This document shows positions 18,187 through 27,415 of a stretch of DNA of 64,000 nucleotides, in pieces (the first letter of the stretch is position 1; every line of letters starts with the position of its first letter). Position numbers and translations under genes: made by a program. Origin of the DNA: Candidatus Heimdallarchaeota archaeon. GTDB lineage: Archaea > Asgardarchaeota > Heimdallarchaeia > Heimdallarchaeales > Heimdallarchaeaceae. The DNA lies in contig JABCTC010000007.1 of assembly GCA_018238545.1 (NCBI GenBank), positions 1 to 64,000 of the forward strand. The letters are read 5' to 3'. The notes below the pieces were generated by a model, which saw only the letters and a program-made list of their open reading frames with translations, made no database searches and had not been told where the DNA came from.

Positions 18187-21100
18187 TTAAATTGGAACGA
18201 GTCCAATTGTAACTTCAAAATCATCAAATTCCCATTCTTTAATATGACCCTCTTTAGGTATGGCCAATTTGAGTTCTGAACTTAATGTTTCTTCTTTTAT
18301 GTATTCTGTAAATTTTTCAAGAGCTTCTGAACCAAATTCGTCAGTTTTTAATGTTAACAGAATTTTTTGTGTATACTCTAAATCCAATTCTTTTCTCATT
18401 GTTTGAACTCTTCTTATTATGTCTCTAACATAGCCTTCTTGTTTAAGTTCTGCAGTTATGATTGAATTGAAAAGCAATAGATATCCTTCTGCTTCCTCGC
18501 CCGCAAAACCTTCTTGCACGTCTATTCTGTATTCTAAGTCTTCAGGGGTTAGTTCAAACTCCTCTTTCTCTAATTTAAGAAGAACATTTTCTCCTGAACT
18601 GAGTTTTTTCACAAATTCATTTGCTTCTTGTGGATTAAGGTTTTCTAGTTTTACTCGTATATCATTTATTACAGATTTTACTTTAGGGGCTAAGATTTTG
18701 AAATTAGGTTTAATAACATAGCTAACCAATTCATCTGAGCTCGCTTGAAGAACTACTCTTTTTACATTGAGTTCATCTTTGAATAAATTTTCATACTTCA
18801 AGATTAATTCCTCTTTACCCAATGGTGTTATAACTATTAATTCCGAAAGAGGCTGCCTTAATTTTATGTTGGCTGAAGAGCGTATACTTCGTCCTGTAGT
18901 AACTAAACCTATTACTTTGTTCATTTCTTCAGAAAGCTGTGAATCAACTTGTTTTTTGTTAAATTTTGGAAACAAGCACATATGCACACTCATTAGTGCT
19001 TCCTTATCCAAAGATTTGACAAGATTCTTGTACAATGCCTCTGTTAAGAATGGCATAAACGGTGCTAGTAGTTTTGTTAAAGTTTTGAGCACTTCATAAG
19101 TTGTGATAAAGGCTGATTTTTTGTCTTGATCTAACTCAGTTTTCCAGAACCTTCTTCTTGATTGTCGAAGATACCAGTTACTAAATTTATCTAGAACAAA
19201 TTTCTCGAATGCTTGCACAGATTGATGAACTACTAAATCTTCCATATTTTCCTCTACAGTTTTTATTAAGTAATTTAACTCACTTATCATCCATCGATCA
19301 AGCTCTGGTCTTTCCTTTAATGGAACTGAAAAGGCAGCTAAATCAAACTGATCAACATTTGCATTAGAAACAAAGAAACTGTAACTATTCCAAAGCGTTA
19401 GTATTAATTTCTTCATGGAATCACTTATGTGACTTGGTACCAATCTAACGCTTGACCATGTAGGATTTGAAAATAGATACCATCTTACGGCATCAGCTCC
19501 AAATTGGTCTATAATGTCGTGAGAAAAGATGACATTTCCTTTACTCTTACTCATTTTTCTACCATTGCCGTCCAAAGTTAATCCCATAGTTAAGCAATTC
19601 AAGAACGCTGGTTTATCAAATAGAACAGTGCTTATTGCTAATAATGTATAAAACCATCCTCTAGTTTGATCTATAGCTTCAGTGATAAAATCAAATGGAA
19701 AGTGCTTTTCAAATAATTCTTTGTTCTCAAATGGATAATGATATTGTGCAAAGGGCGCACACCCTGATTCATACCAACAATCTATTACATATGGAACTCT
19801 TCTTGCTACTTCTTTACATTCTGGACATTCAAAAGTCACTTCATCTACCCAAGGACGATGTAAACTGAAGCCTTCAGGTAATGGTTTCCCAGAAAGATCT
19901 TCAAGTTCCTTTCTACTTCCTAATATTGTATGATGATCATTCAGGCATGTCCATATTGGCAGAGGTGCTCCCCAGAATCGATTGCGTGATAACGCCCAAT
20001 CTCTTGCTTCTCGTATGAAATTCCCAAATCTGCCTTCTTTTAAATGAGCAGGTTGCCAGCGTATTTGTTCGTTATTTGCAACTAATTTCTCTCTCATTTC
20101 CGACATTTTAATGTACCATGTTTCAGTAGAATAATATAACAATGGTCCATCACAGCGATAGCAAAATGGATATGTGTGTTTGTAAGTTCCCTGTTTTAAG
20201 AGTAGACCTCTCTCTTTTAGATTCTTTATGATTTTTGGATCTGCTTTTTTGACGAATAAGCCGGCAAAGTCAGTAATTTCATCAGAGAAATTACCATTCT
20301 CTAATACCGGATTCATCAAAGGCAATCCATATTTCTTTCCTGTTATTGAATCATCTTCTCCAAAAGCTGGTGCAGAATGAACAATACCGGTACCATCTTC
20401 TGTTGTAACATAGTCTGCTAAAGTTACAAAAAATGCTTCTTCTTCTGGTACAATGAAAGGAAATAGTTGTTCGTACTTCTTTCTTTCTAAATCCTTACCT
20501 TTAAATTTCATGAGAACTTTATAGTCTTCGAACAGATTTTCAGCATTTTTTTTAGCAAGTATGAATTTTTCTCCTTCATGTTCTATTTGAACATAATCTA
20601 TATCTGGGTGTACTGTCAAACAGATATTTGATATCAAAGTCCAAGGTGTAGTGGTCCACGCAAGATAGTATGTGTCATCGAAGTCAAGTGATCTGAATTT
20701 GATGAATATTGAAGGATCTGTTGTTTCCTTCATACCTTGTCCTACTTCATGAGAAGATAGTGGAGTGCCACATCTGGGACAATAAGGTACAACTTTGTAA
20801 CCAAGATACATCAAACCTTTATTATATATCTCTTTTAGTGACCACCAGACACTCTCTATGTAGTTCTCATCCATGGTGATATATGGGTTATCTAAATCTA
20901 ACCAGAATCCTATCCTTACTGACATATCGTGCCATTCTTTAACATACTTGAAGACAGACTTCCTACACGCTTCATTGAAGTCCCTCATTCCATACTCTTC
21001 AATGTCTGATTTAGCTGTAAAACCCAGTTCCTTCTCAACCTGTAATTCAACTGGAAGTCCGTGACAATCCCAACCTGCAATGTATGGTTGAATATCAAAA

Positions 21101-21345
21101 TCATGCATGAGTTTGTATCTCAAAAATACATCTTTTGTTGCTCTTGTTAGAGCATGCCCTGCGTGAGGTAAACCATTTGCGGTTGGTGGTCCTTCTAACC
21201 ATCTGTATAACTTTTTACCTTTTTTACTTTCTCTCACTTTGTTGAAAACATCACTTTTTTCCCAAAACTCCAGAACTTTTTCTTCTTCTTCAGGAAACGA
21301 GACTGTTGTTTTTACAGTTTCAAATACTTGTTTCTTCTTATCCAT
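18187..21345 (-). CDS. ileS: Isoleucyl-tRNA synthetase
   Basis: The ATG at 21345 is preceded by GGAG; a TTG five codons upstream is the alternative. About 1052 residues, the full length for the archaeal/eukaryotic type. The HIGH motif reads PHAGHAL in GPPTANGLPHAGHAL; KMSKS is intact in GRKMSKSKGN. An editing (CP1) domain lies between, with TTPWTL and GTGIVHSAPAFGEDD. The anticodon-binding domain and a C-terminal extension follow. It charges tRNA-Ile. Confidence 0.97.
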   Translation of the reverse strand: MDKKKQVFETVKTTVSFPEEEEKVLEFWEKSDVFNKVRESKKGKKLYRWLEGPPTANGLPHAGHALTRATKDVFLRYKLMHDFDIQPYIAGWDCHGLPVELQVEKELGFTAKSDIEEYGMRDFNEACRKSVFKYVKEWHDMSVRIGFWLDLDNPYITMDENYIESVWWSLKEIYNKGLMYLGYKVVPYCPRCGTPLSSHEVGQGMKETTDPSIFIKFRSLDFDDTYYLAWTTTPWTLISNICLTVHPDIDYVQIEHEGEKFILAKKNAENLFEDYKVLMKFKGKDLERKKYEQLFPFIVPEEEAFFVTLADYVTTEDGTGIVHSAPAFGEDDSITGKKYGLPLMNPVLENGNFSDEITDFAGLFVKKADPKIIKNLKERGLLLKQGTYKHTYPFCYRCDGPLLYYSTETWYIKMSEMREKLVANNEQIRWQPAHLKEGRFGNFIREARDWALSRNRFWGAPLPIWTCLNDHHTILGSRKELEDLSGKPLPEGFSLHRPWVDEVTFECPECKEVARRVPYVIDCWYESGCAPFAQYHYPFENKELFEKHFPFDFITEAIDQTRGWFYTLLAISTVLFDKPAFLNCLTMGLTLDGNGRKMSKSKGNVIFSHDIIDQFGADAVRWYLFSNPTWSSVRLVPSHISDSMKKLILTLWNSYSFFVSNANVDQFDLAAFSVPLKERPELDRWMISELNYLIKTVEENMEDLVVHQSVQAFEKFVLDKFSNWYLRQSRRRFWKTELDQDKKSAFITTYEVLKTLTKLLAPFMPFLTEALYKNLVKSLDKEALMSVHMCLFPKFNKKQVDSQLSEEMNKVIGLVTTGRSIRSSANIKLRQPLSELIVITPLGKEELILKYENLFKDELNVKRVVLQASSDELVSYVIKPNFKILAPKVKSVINDIRVKLENLNPQEANEFVKKLSSGENVLLKLEKEEFELTPEDLEYRIDVQEGFAGEEAEGYLLLFNSIITAELKQEGYVRDIIRRVQTMRKELDLEYTQKILLTLKTDEFGSEALEKFTEYIKEETLSSELKLAIPKEGHIKEWEFDDFEVTIGLVPI

Positions 21346-21524
21346 AGTAATCTTCTCCAAAATATCTGTTAGAAACTATATACGGCACGCTACGGAGGTT
21401 CTTCAAAAAATGTTTTATTTTAGTGAATTTCGCGATCCATCCTAATTCCTCTGTGCCTATGTTTCTTCCTCTACCACGTTTAAAAAGATTCTGTATTTTG
21501 ATATTGAAGTGCTCTAACCTTATT

Positions 21525-21977
21525 TTATGTGATTAAGCCTCTTTCTATTAGAAAAGATTTGTAATTAACTTGTTTGGTAAACGCCCTTAATTTTATTGCC
21601 AGTTTTATTATATTTGAGGAATCTGTAATAAACAGCTTATCTACATATATGGCATTTTTATCAAATCTCAAGAAGAACGTATTTCTTTTGGAATCAAACC
21701 TGTTCTCGAATTCAGAACCTAGAAATTCTTTGTCCTCATCTGACAATCTTGAAGATATATATTTAATTATTTTATCAATGGCTGTGGTTTTGGTGAAAGC
21801 TACTTCTATAAACTTGATAGGGTTACCATAACCTCCCTCTAGTGTGGATTCAGTAATTGTTGCATGATCCTGGTTAATTCCTTTTGTAAGATTTAATAAC
21901 GCAGTCATGTTTTTTTCTATAACTTCAGTTACATGAACTGAAAAACTAAAAGTGAGTTTGCTAGCTATGATGTCCAT
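21525..21977 (-). CDS. RNA-binding protein of the archaeal exosome-associated family (PF01877-like)
   Basis: 150 residues. The layout SVHVTEVIEKN, GGYGNPI (GHYGNPI in the family), a helical ISSRLSDEDKEFLGSEFENR segment, and FFLRFDKNA (LRFDKQ in the family) matches archaeal RNA-binding family PF01877. The gene commonly lies beside rpl15e, as it does here. Its role is probably in RNA processing with the exosome or ribosome, but this is not established. Confidence 0.75.
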   Translation of the reverse strand: MDIIASKLTFSFSVHVTEVIEKNMTALLNLTKGINQDHATITESTLEGGYGNPIKFIEVAFTKTTAIDKIIKYISSRLSDEDKEFLGSEFENRFDSKRNTFFLRFDKNAIYVDKLFITDSSNIIKLAIKLRAFTKQVNYKSFLIERGLIT

Positions 21978-22070
21978 TTCTCTTCAGTAAATAAAGGAAT
22001 TCTCTTTACAAAAATGAATATTTGCATAGTGAACAATTACAAGCATGTTGAAAAATAAAGAAAAATGAGG

Positions 22071-22700
22071 TTAATTTCCTCCTCTTCCATGAGCACGTAG
22101 TGATGGTCTAATCTTCTCCGCACCATATCCCTTATTACGAAGACCACGAGATTTTCTAGCAGCGCTGGTTAAACCTCTATGAACCCTTCCTCTATGTACA
22201 GGGTTTTTGATGTAGAAAACATTCTCTCCGCGAAGCTCTTTTAATGAAATCCAGCTTGTTCTGGGGTCTTTTGCAATTACTGGATGTTGTGGATCTATTA
22301 GGATAATCTCAAAGAATTTGTGCTTTCCGTCTTGACCTACCCAGTAAGAATTTAAGACCTCTAAATTGCTATATCTTCTACCCACTCTTTCTTCAGCAAT
22401 AACTTTGATGCTCTTCTTTGGAGTAATTTTGTTTACACCCATGTTTCGAGATTTTCTTCCCCTAACTGGTCGTTGTTTTCTTCTTCCTCCTCTTCTAACC
22501 CGAGCTCGAACTATAACATAACCTTGTTTAGCCTTATAGCCTAAAGTTCTAGCCCTATCCAGTCTTGTGGGTCTCTCAACACGTTCAGTAGCCCCCTCTC
22601 TTCGCCATTGGATAATCCTTTGGCGCATCAGATCTTTGAATTCAGGAGAATTGCGATTTTTCCAAAAATCTCCGATATACTTATACATACTTTTAGTCAT
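22071..22700 (-). CDS. rpl15e: 50S ribosomal protein eL15
   Basis: The ATG at 22700 has GGTGATT upstream; a GTG at 22709 is less likely. About 209 residues: [39 protein letters not shown] and the C-terminal [25 protein letters not shown] are hallmarks of L15e. It belongs to the large subunit. It is probably co-transcribed with the downstream RNA-binding protein. Confidence 0.95.
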   Translation of the reverse strand: MTKSMYKYIGDFWKNRNSPEFKDLMRQRIIQWRREGATERVERPTRLDRARTLGYKAKQGYVIVRARVRRGGRRKQRPVRGRKSRNMGVNKITPKKSIKVIAEERVGRRYSNLEVLNSYWVGQDGKHKFFEIILIDPQHPVIAKDPRTSWISLKELRGENVFYIKNPVHRGRVHRGLTSAARKSRGLRNKGYGAEKIRPSLRAHGRGGN

Positions 22701-22800
22701 TTTAATCACCTAACGATTCCCGGGTGGACATCTCGTCAGTTAATCTCACATTTTTCGTACCAATTTTAAAAGTTATGATTTTGTTCTTTTTTAAAATTAA

Positions 22801-23007
22801 TATTATTATTTTCTCTTATGTGAGTGGTACACATACCTTCTGAATGTTTTAGCAACTAATGGTTATATTCAAAGGGATGTCCCCAGATACATGATTAATG
22901 GAACGAGAACACATCTTTATGAGGAACATAACAAGAAAGTAATGGATAATAACCAAAATAGGACGCTAGAAGAACATATGAGTAAAACGGTTGAAATTAT
23001 GGTTTAA
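22801..23007 (+). other. Small open frame or gene relic in the eL15-trmO gap
   Basis: The 330-base gap between eL15 and trmO holds one frame open from 22801 to a TAA at 23007. The only ATG leaves 38 codons (from 22891). The residue mix (RDVPRYMINGTRTHLYEEH, then RTLEEHMSKTVEIMV) is balanced and unlike random AT-rich translation, and would suit the C-terminal tail of a helical protein. I do not recognise it. It may be a relic or a small gene with a non-ATG start. Upstream is the AT-rich promoter area of eL15. Confidence 0.3.
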
Positions 23008-23050
23008 AGAAAAATTCAAATGTTAATGTTTTCCTAGTTATTTGATTGCC

Positions 23051-23476
23051 ATGAGTTCCTTTGATGTATTTCAGATAGGAGAAGTAAAAATCGATCAAGA
23101 TTCTTACTATATTGAAATTTATGAATCCCACATATTAGGTTTGCGACATATTGAGAAATTTGGTCACATCATTGTGTTATGGTGGATTTCAATGAGAAAC
23201 ACCCCTAAGGATAGAGCAACATTGCTAGTGACGCCGCCTAGGTTGACCAATCCAGTAGAAACAGGCGTTTTTTCGTCTAGAAGTCCTTCGAGACCCAATC
23301 CAATTGGTCTTACAAAGGTAAAACTCCTAAAGGTGGAAAATAATAAATTATTCGTTGATAGAATTGATGCTTTGGATGGCACACCTGTTTTAGATATCAA
23401 ACCATATCTCCCCGGTGATAGTGTTTCACTAATCGATATTAGGTTGCCTGAATGGTTTGAATCATTAAAAGATTAA
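23051..23476 (+). CDS. trmO: TrmO-type tRNA methyltransferase (m6t6A37)
   Basis: The ATG at 23051 is preferred to a TTG at 23042. About 141 residues. The family signature PVETGVFSSRSPSRPNPIGLT (about 74-94) and DALDGTPVLDIKPY (about 107-120) are intact. TrmO uses S-adenosylmethionine to methylate t6A37 in threonine tRNAs. KEOPS, which makes t6A, is represented here by two Pcc1-like genes. Monocistronic by position. Confidence 0.9.
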   Translation: MSSFDVFQIGEVKIDQDSYYIEIYESHILGLRHIEKFGHIIVLWWISMRNTPKDRATLLVTPPRLTNPVETGVFSSRSPSRPNPIGLTKVKLLKVENNKLFVDRIDALDGTPVLDIKPYLPGDSVSLIDIRLPEWFESLKD

Positions 23477-23554
23477 ACTCCCTCATTATTTTCCCATTCC
23501 TCCTTTCTTTATTTTTGTGTTTTTATACGGTATTTTAGAAAATAGTTTGATTAT

Positions 23555-24436
23555 ATGAGTAAGAAGAAAGGTTACAAGAGCCATTCTTATTTTGAAGATG
23601 GAAAAGTTATATTGATTACCGGAGCATCTTCAGGAATTGGAAAGAGCGTAGCTTTAGCATTAGCAAACTATGATACAAAGTTGATCATCATAGCTAGAAG
23701 AAAAAGTAAACTGATACAAATAGCTCGTCAATTACGAAAACTGAAAATCAAGGTTTTACCAATAGTTGGAGATGTAAGAAATAGAGATGATCGAGCTAGA
23801 ATGATCGAGCACTCATTAAAGAAATTTGGTAGAATTGATGTGTTGATTAATAATGCTGGATTAGGTAAAGCTAATCTCTTCTTAGAACAGCCAATCTCCG
23901 AAATAGATGAACTAATTGAAACAAATATTCTGGGTTTAATAAAAATGTCTAAGTTAGTAATACCAATAATGAAAAAGCAGAATGAAGGCCATATAATCAA
24001 TCTTTCTTCTTCCTTAGCACTTCTGCCGGTGTATCCCTTTGCTGTATATTGTGCCACAAAATCTGCTGTTAAAACATTTGGTGATTGTATCAGAGACGAA
24101 GTAAAAGAATATGGGATAAAAGTATCAACTGTCCTTCCTGGACCTTATAATACAGAGTTTCATAAAGTGGCAGGTTTAGATGATTCTTCATACCCAAGTT
24201 ATTCCGTGTCAAAACTAGCTGAAAAAATTGCTAAACTTGTAATAAAACCCAAAGAAAATCTTATACAACCTTGGTTTTTCATTCCACTTGTTTGGATAGC
24301 TACTAGATTCAGGTTCATAAAAAGAAAAATTACCTTGCCCATCTCCAAATCCATTATGGAAGGGAAAATCAGAAAAGAAAAAAATGAATTCAAGAAAAAA
24401 GAAGAGGAAATGAAAATTACTGTTAAAATTCCTTAA
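23555..24436 (+). CDS. Short-chain dehydrogenase/reductase
   Basis: 293 residues. Classical SDR motifs: TGASSGIG (about 21-28), NNAG (about 97-100), the catalytic Ser in NLSSS, and YCATK (Y about 166, K about 170). A C-terminal basic tail follows a hydrophobic stretch (PWFFIPLVWIATRF), resembling membrane-associated SDRs of the DltE/DHRS7 type. The substrate is unknown. Convergent with the ABCE1 gene. Confidence 0.85.
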   Translation: MSKKKGYKSHSYFEDGKVILITGASSGIGKSVALALANYDTKLIIIARRKSKLIQIARQLRKLKIKVLPIVGDVRNRDDRARMIEHSLKKFGRIDVLINNAGLGKANLFLEQPISEIDELIETNILGLIKMSKLVIPIMKKQNEGHIINLSSSLALLPVYPFAVYCATKSAVKTFGDCIRDEVKEYGIKVSTVLPGPYNTEFHKVAGLDDSSYPSYSVSKLAEKIAKLVIKPKENLIQPWFFIPLVWIATRFRFIKRKITLPISKSIMEGKIRKEKNEFKKKEEEMKITVKIP

Positions 24437-24448
24437 TTCTTTGAAAAG

Positions 24449-26311
24449 TTATGCTGCAACAAAATATTTTCCTTCAGCCTTTTGTTTTTTATCCAATTGT
24501 GAATCTTTCTTATTTACTCTAGGTCTTAGAGTTCTGGGATCTTGTCTAAATGTAATATCCATTCTCCTTAAGAATTCGTTCATACCCAATTGAAGGGATC
24601 CAATTCTGCTACTTTTTCCGATTTCCCCTGGTTTTCCATCGAAAACAATTAATCTGTCAGAAGCGAAATTTAGCATCATTACGTCATGTTCTACTACTAG
24701 AGCAGGCATTTCGTAATGACTTACAACTCTTTTAATAACTTTTGCAACATTTGCCCTGTCTTCAGATGAAATATATGCACTAGGTTCGTCCAAGAGGAAT
24801 AAATTTGCTTTTGAATTTCCTAAACAAGCCGCAATACTGACTTTCTGTAATTCTCCTCCTGAAAGTTCACATAATTGAGAATCAAGTAATTTTGCAAATT
24901 TTAATGGATTTATTATCTCTGACTTATGCCACCCACTTGTTAACATTACTGGGTTAATTTCACGTAAGTATTCTTCTACAGTTTTTTCAGATTCCGTGTA
25001 TAAATACTGGGGTTTATAGCTAACAGTTAGCTTCTTTCTATGTTCATCGCCAATTCCTAGAGATATTTCAGATTTATCCTCTTCCTTGGTAGACGTTTGA
25101 ATAAGCAATTGTAAGGGTTCAGAGATTGTTGTAGGTTCTAGCTCCCCAGCTAACATTTTTACAAAGGTTGTTTTCCCAATACCGTTTGGTCCTAGGATAC
25201 CTACAACTTCTCCTTTATAGAGCTCTCCTCCTTTTGCTGAAAGACTGAAAGCATCAAAATCCTTTGTCATGTCCCCATATTTTATAGCGATTCGATGCGA
25301 AGTATATTTATCTTCAAATGTTGTCTTTTTGAAAATGATTGGTTCTGGTCTAAAGCGCATATTCTCTGAAGGGATATATCCATCAAGGAAAATATTAATT
25401 CCTTCTCTAACAGAATGGGGGTGACTAACTATACCGTATGCACCAGCCTCACCATAATACATATGGATTTGATCACTCAAATAATCCAACATTGCGAGAT
25501 CATGTTCTACAACGATTAAAGTTTGTTTTGGAGATTTCATCTCATTAATGTATTGAGAAATTTTGACTCTTTCCTTAACATCCAAATATGAAGTTGGTTC
25601 ATCAAAGAGGTAAACATCTGCTTCTTGTACAATACTAGCCGCAATAGCCATTCTTTGTAGCTCACCACCGCTTAGTTTTGAGATATCTCTATCCCAAATC
25701 TTGCTTAAAGAAAAAATTTCTTTAACTTCATCTTGAATTCCCTTTTCGTCTACTTTTTTAATTAAATCTGCGACATTTCCTTTTACAACGCGGGGTAATT
25801 TATCCACATTTTGAGGCTTCAATATGGTTTTCAATTCTTTATCAGCAAGTTTTTGGAAATAAGTCTGAATCTCAGTTCCTCTGTAATTTTCTATAATCTC
25901 ATCCCAGTCAGGAGGATCATCAAACCTTCCTAGATTTGGTTTAAGGTTTCCTTGTAAAATATTCAAAGTTGTTGATTTTCCAGAACCATTCTGTCCCACT
26001 AGCCCTATAACCTGACCAATTTTTGGCATAGGTAAGCGATGTAGTTTAAAACCGTTTATGCTGTATCTGTGTGTAACTTCTTTATCAAAATCCTCGGGCA
26101 AGTTTACTATGGTGATACAGTGAAATGGGCACTTTTTCACACATATAGCAATTCCAGAGCATAAAGATTCATGAATAACCGCTTTGTTGCTCGGAGGATC
26201 AAATGTGATAGTCTCTTTACCCGCCCTTACTGAGGGGCAGTATTTGTAACAAACTTGACCACATTTATCCGGTCTACATTTATCCTGATTAATTACGGCG
26301 ATACGAGTCAT
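24449..26311 (-). CDS. ABCE1/Rli1 ribosome-recycling ATPase
   Basis: About 620 residues. Two N-terminal 4Fe-4S clusters are formed by CxxxxCGQVCYKYCP and CIAICVKKCPFHC-type cysteines (about 9-65). Two ABC ATPase domains follow: Walker A GQNGSGKST and GPNGIGKTT, signatures LSGGELQRM and LSGGELQKV, and Walker B LFDEPTSYLD and LLDEPSAYIS. The enzyme splits ribosomes after termination. Start at the ATG 26311. It is divergent from the UEV/Vps23-like gene across a 125-base promoter gap. Confidence 0.97.
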   Translation of the reverse strand: MTRIAVINQDKCRPDKCGQVCYKYCPSVRAGKETITFDPPSNKAVIHESLCSGIAICVKKCPFHCITIVNLPEDFDKEVTHRYSINGFKLHRLPMPKIGQVIGLVGQNGSGKSTTLNILQGNLKPNLGRFDDPPDWDEIIENYRGTEIQTYFQKLADKELKTILKPQNVDKLPRVVKGNVADLIKKVDEKGIQDEVKEIFSLSKIWDRDISKLSGGELQRMAIAASIVQEADVYLFDEPTSYLDVKERVKISQYINEMKSPKQTLIVVEHDLAMLDYLSDQIHMYYGEAGAYGIVSHPHSVREGINIFLDGYIPSENMRFRPEPIIFKKTTFEDKYTSHRIAIKYGDMTKDFDAFSLSAKGGELYKGEVVGILGPNGIGKTTFVKMLAGELEPTTISEPLQLLIQTSTKEEDKSEISLGIGDEHRKKLTVSYKPQYLYTESEKTVEEYLREINPVMLTSGWHKSEIINPLKFAKLLDSQLCELSGGELQKVSIAACLGNSKANLFLLDEPSAYISSEDRANVAKVIKRVVSHYEMPALVVEHDVMMLNFASDRLIVFDGKPGEIGKSSRIGSLQLGMNEFLRRMDITFRQDPRTLRPRVNKKDSQLDKKQKAEGKYFVAA

Positions 26312-26386
26312 CAATTTCGAAAAAACATTTTACGTTTAAAAGTGTAAGGATTGAAAATAACTTTCTCTGTGCAATCAAAAGCGAAT

Positions 26387-26396
26387 CTATAAATAA
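26387..26396 (+). promoter_or_regulatory. Probable TATA box of the UEV/Vps23-like gene
   Basis: CTATAAATAA lies 41 bases before the ATG at 26437. AAGGAG (26420-26425) would be just inside the predicted transcript. The spacing fits archaeal promoters. Based on sequence pattern only. Confidence 0.45.
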
Positions 26397-26436
26397 GGCG
26401 TTGCGCATTTATATTTCGTAAGGAGTTAATAATTAA

Positions 26437-27093
26437 ATGCCTATTCCAGATAGTATCTTAGCTAAAGAATATAGTCTTGTTATGGAACGAGCATATGCAT
26501 TCGAACCAATAGATGGGAATTTAACAAAGTGGAGAGGATTTGTTTCAGCAATTTCTGATGAAGGAGAAATTCCTGTAGAAGTTGAGATAAGTTTACCAAA
26601 TGCATTTCCTGATTCTCCACCAGAAATTGAAATTTTAACGCCAATAACCCATCCAAATATTAATACTGAAGGTTTTTTGGAAATGCGAGTACTTGCTAGA
26701 TGGAGACCTAGTTATCACCTATTCCAAGTGATTGTGGAGGTAATCCGTTTGTTTTCAAAAGTACCTGCTAGAAAAATTACAACAGGACCAAAGTGGAAAG
26801 CACCAGAGAATCAACTTGATCCTTTAATTGCGCAGAAAGAACAATTATCAATTATTTTACAAAATAAGAAGACAGAATTAGCAGATATACAATCAAAGAG
26901 TTCTTCACAAATTACAACTAGAGTTCTAAATCAAGAAAAGAAGAAACATTTAGAGGATGAAATTCTTAATGTAGAAAACGAACTTTTTGCAATTGAATCT
27001 CAGTTTGAAGATTATGAAATTTCAAGTTTAGAGTTTTCAAAGAAGTATTTTATGCTAAAAAAGAGATTGTACCTATTGGAAACTAAGTCTTAA
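26437..27093 (+). CDS. vps23: UEV (inactive E2-like) protein with coiled coil and steadiness-box-like tail, ESCRT-I Vps23/TSG101-like
   Basis: 218 residues. Residues ~7-115 fit the ubiquitin-conjugating fold: LAKEYSLVMERA helix, WRGFVSAI and VEVEISLPNAFPDSPPEIEILT strands, the conserved HPNIN, and a W.P segment (RWRPSYHLFQVIVEVIRLF). Where E2 enzymes have ICLDIL the sequence reads FLEMRVL, so the catalytic Cys is absent: a UEV domain. Residues ~130-180 form a coiled coil. The last 35 residues (ISSLEFSKKYFMLKKRLYLLE) resemble the Vps23 steadiness box. Vps23/TSG101 binds ubiquitinated cargo and nucleates ESCRT-I. No Vps28, Vps22/25, CHMP or Vps4 gene is in the window. Confidence 0.75.
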   Translation: MPIPDSILAKEYSLVMERAYAFEPIDGNLTKWRGFVSAISDEGEIPVEVEISLPNAFPDSPPEIEILTPITHPNINTEGFLEMRVLARWRPSYHLFQVIVEVIRLFSKVPARKITTGPKWKAPENQLDPLIAQKEQLSIILQNKKTELADIQSKSSSQITTRVLNQEKKKHLEDEILNVENELFAIESQFEDYEISSLEFSKKYFMLKKRLYLLETKS

Positions 27094-27415
27094 TATTCTT
27101 TTTCTTCTCTTTCTTATCTAGCATTTTGGCTTGTTTCTTTTCTCTCTTAATTTTTTTTATTTCCTTTATGTCCTCCTTACTAAGCATAAGTCGCTTTGTT
27201 ATATAGTACCAAATATATAACCAAATAGCTATCAAAATTATACTAATAAGTACCTTGGAAGTACCAATGATGAAGTTAATTGTGGGGTTTGTATGCACAG
27301 GAATTCCAACAATTAATGCATCGATAATTGCACAAATACCTATGAAGGTTCCGAAAACAAATAACTCAAGACCAAGGATCCTATATATCTTTGGAGTTAG
27401 TATATGTAACCTCAT
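27083..27415 (-). CDS. Small two- or three-helix membrane protein
   Basis: 110 residues: three hydrophobic segments (about 13-35, 45-62, 52-72 partly merging) and a long C-terminal cytoplasmic helix extremely rich in Lys (KEIKKIKREKKQAKMLDKKEKKK). It starts at the last base of the GlcNAc-phosphotransferase gene, so the two form an operon, and its end overlaps the UEV gene's 3' end by 11 bases on the opposite strand. No family recognised; it may assist the transferase. Confidence 0.6.
   Translation of the reverse strand: MRLHILTPKIYRILGLELFVFGTFIGICAIIDALIVGIPVHTNPTINFIIGTSKVLISIILIAIWLYIWYYITKRLMLSKEDIKEIKKIKREKKQAKMLDKKEKKKNIKT

Noticed and set aside
26437..27093. Active E2 ubiquitin-conjugating enzyme
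   Set aside because: The position of the catalytic Cys holds Glu or Met in the FLEMRVL segment, and the C-terminal half is a coiled coil.
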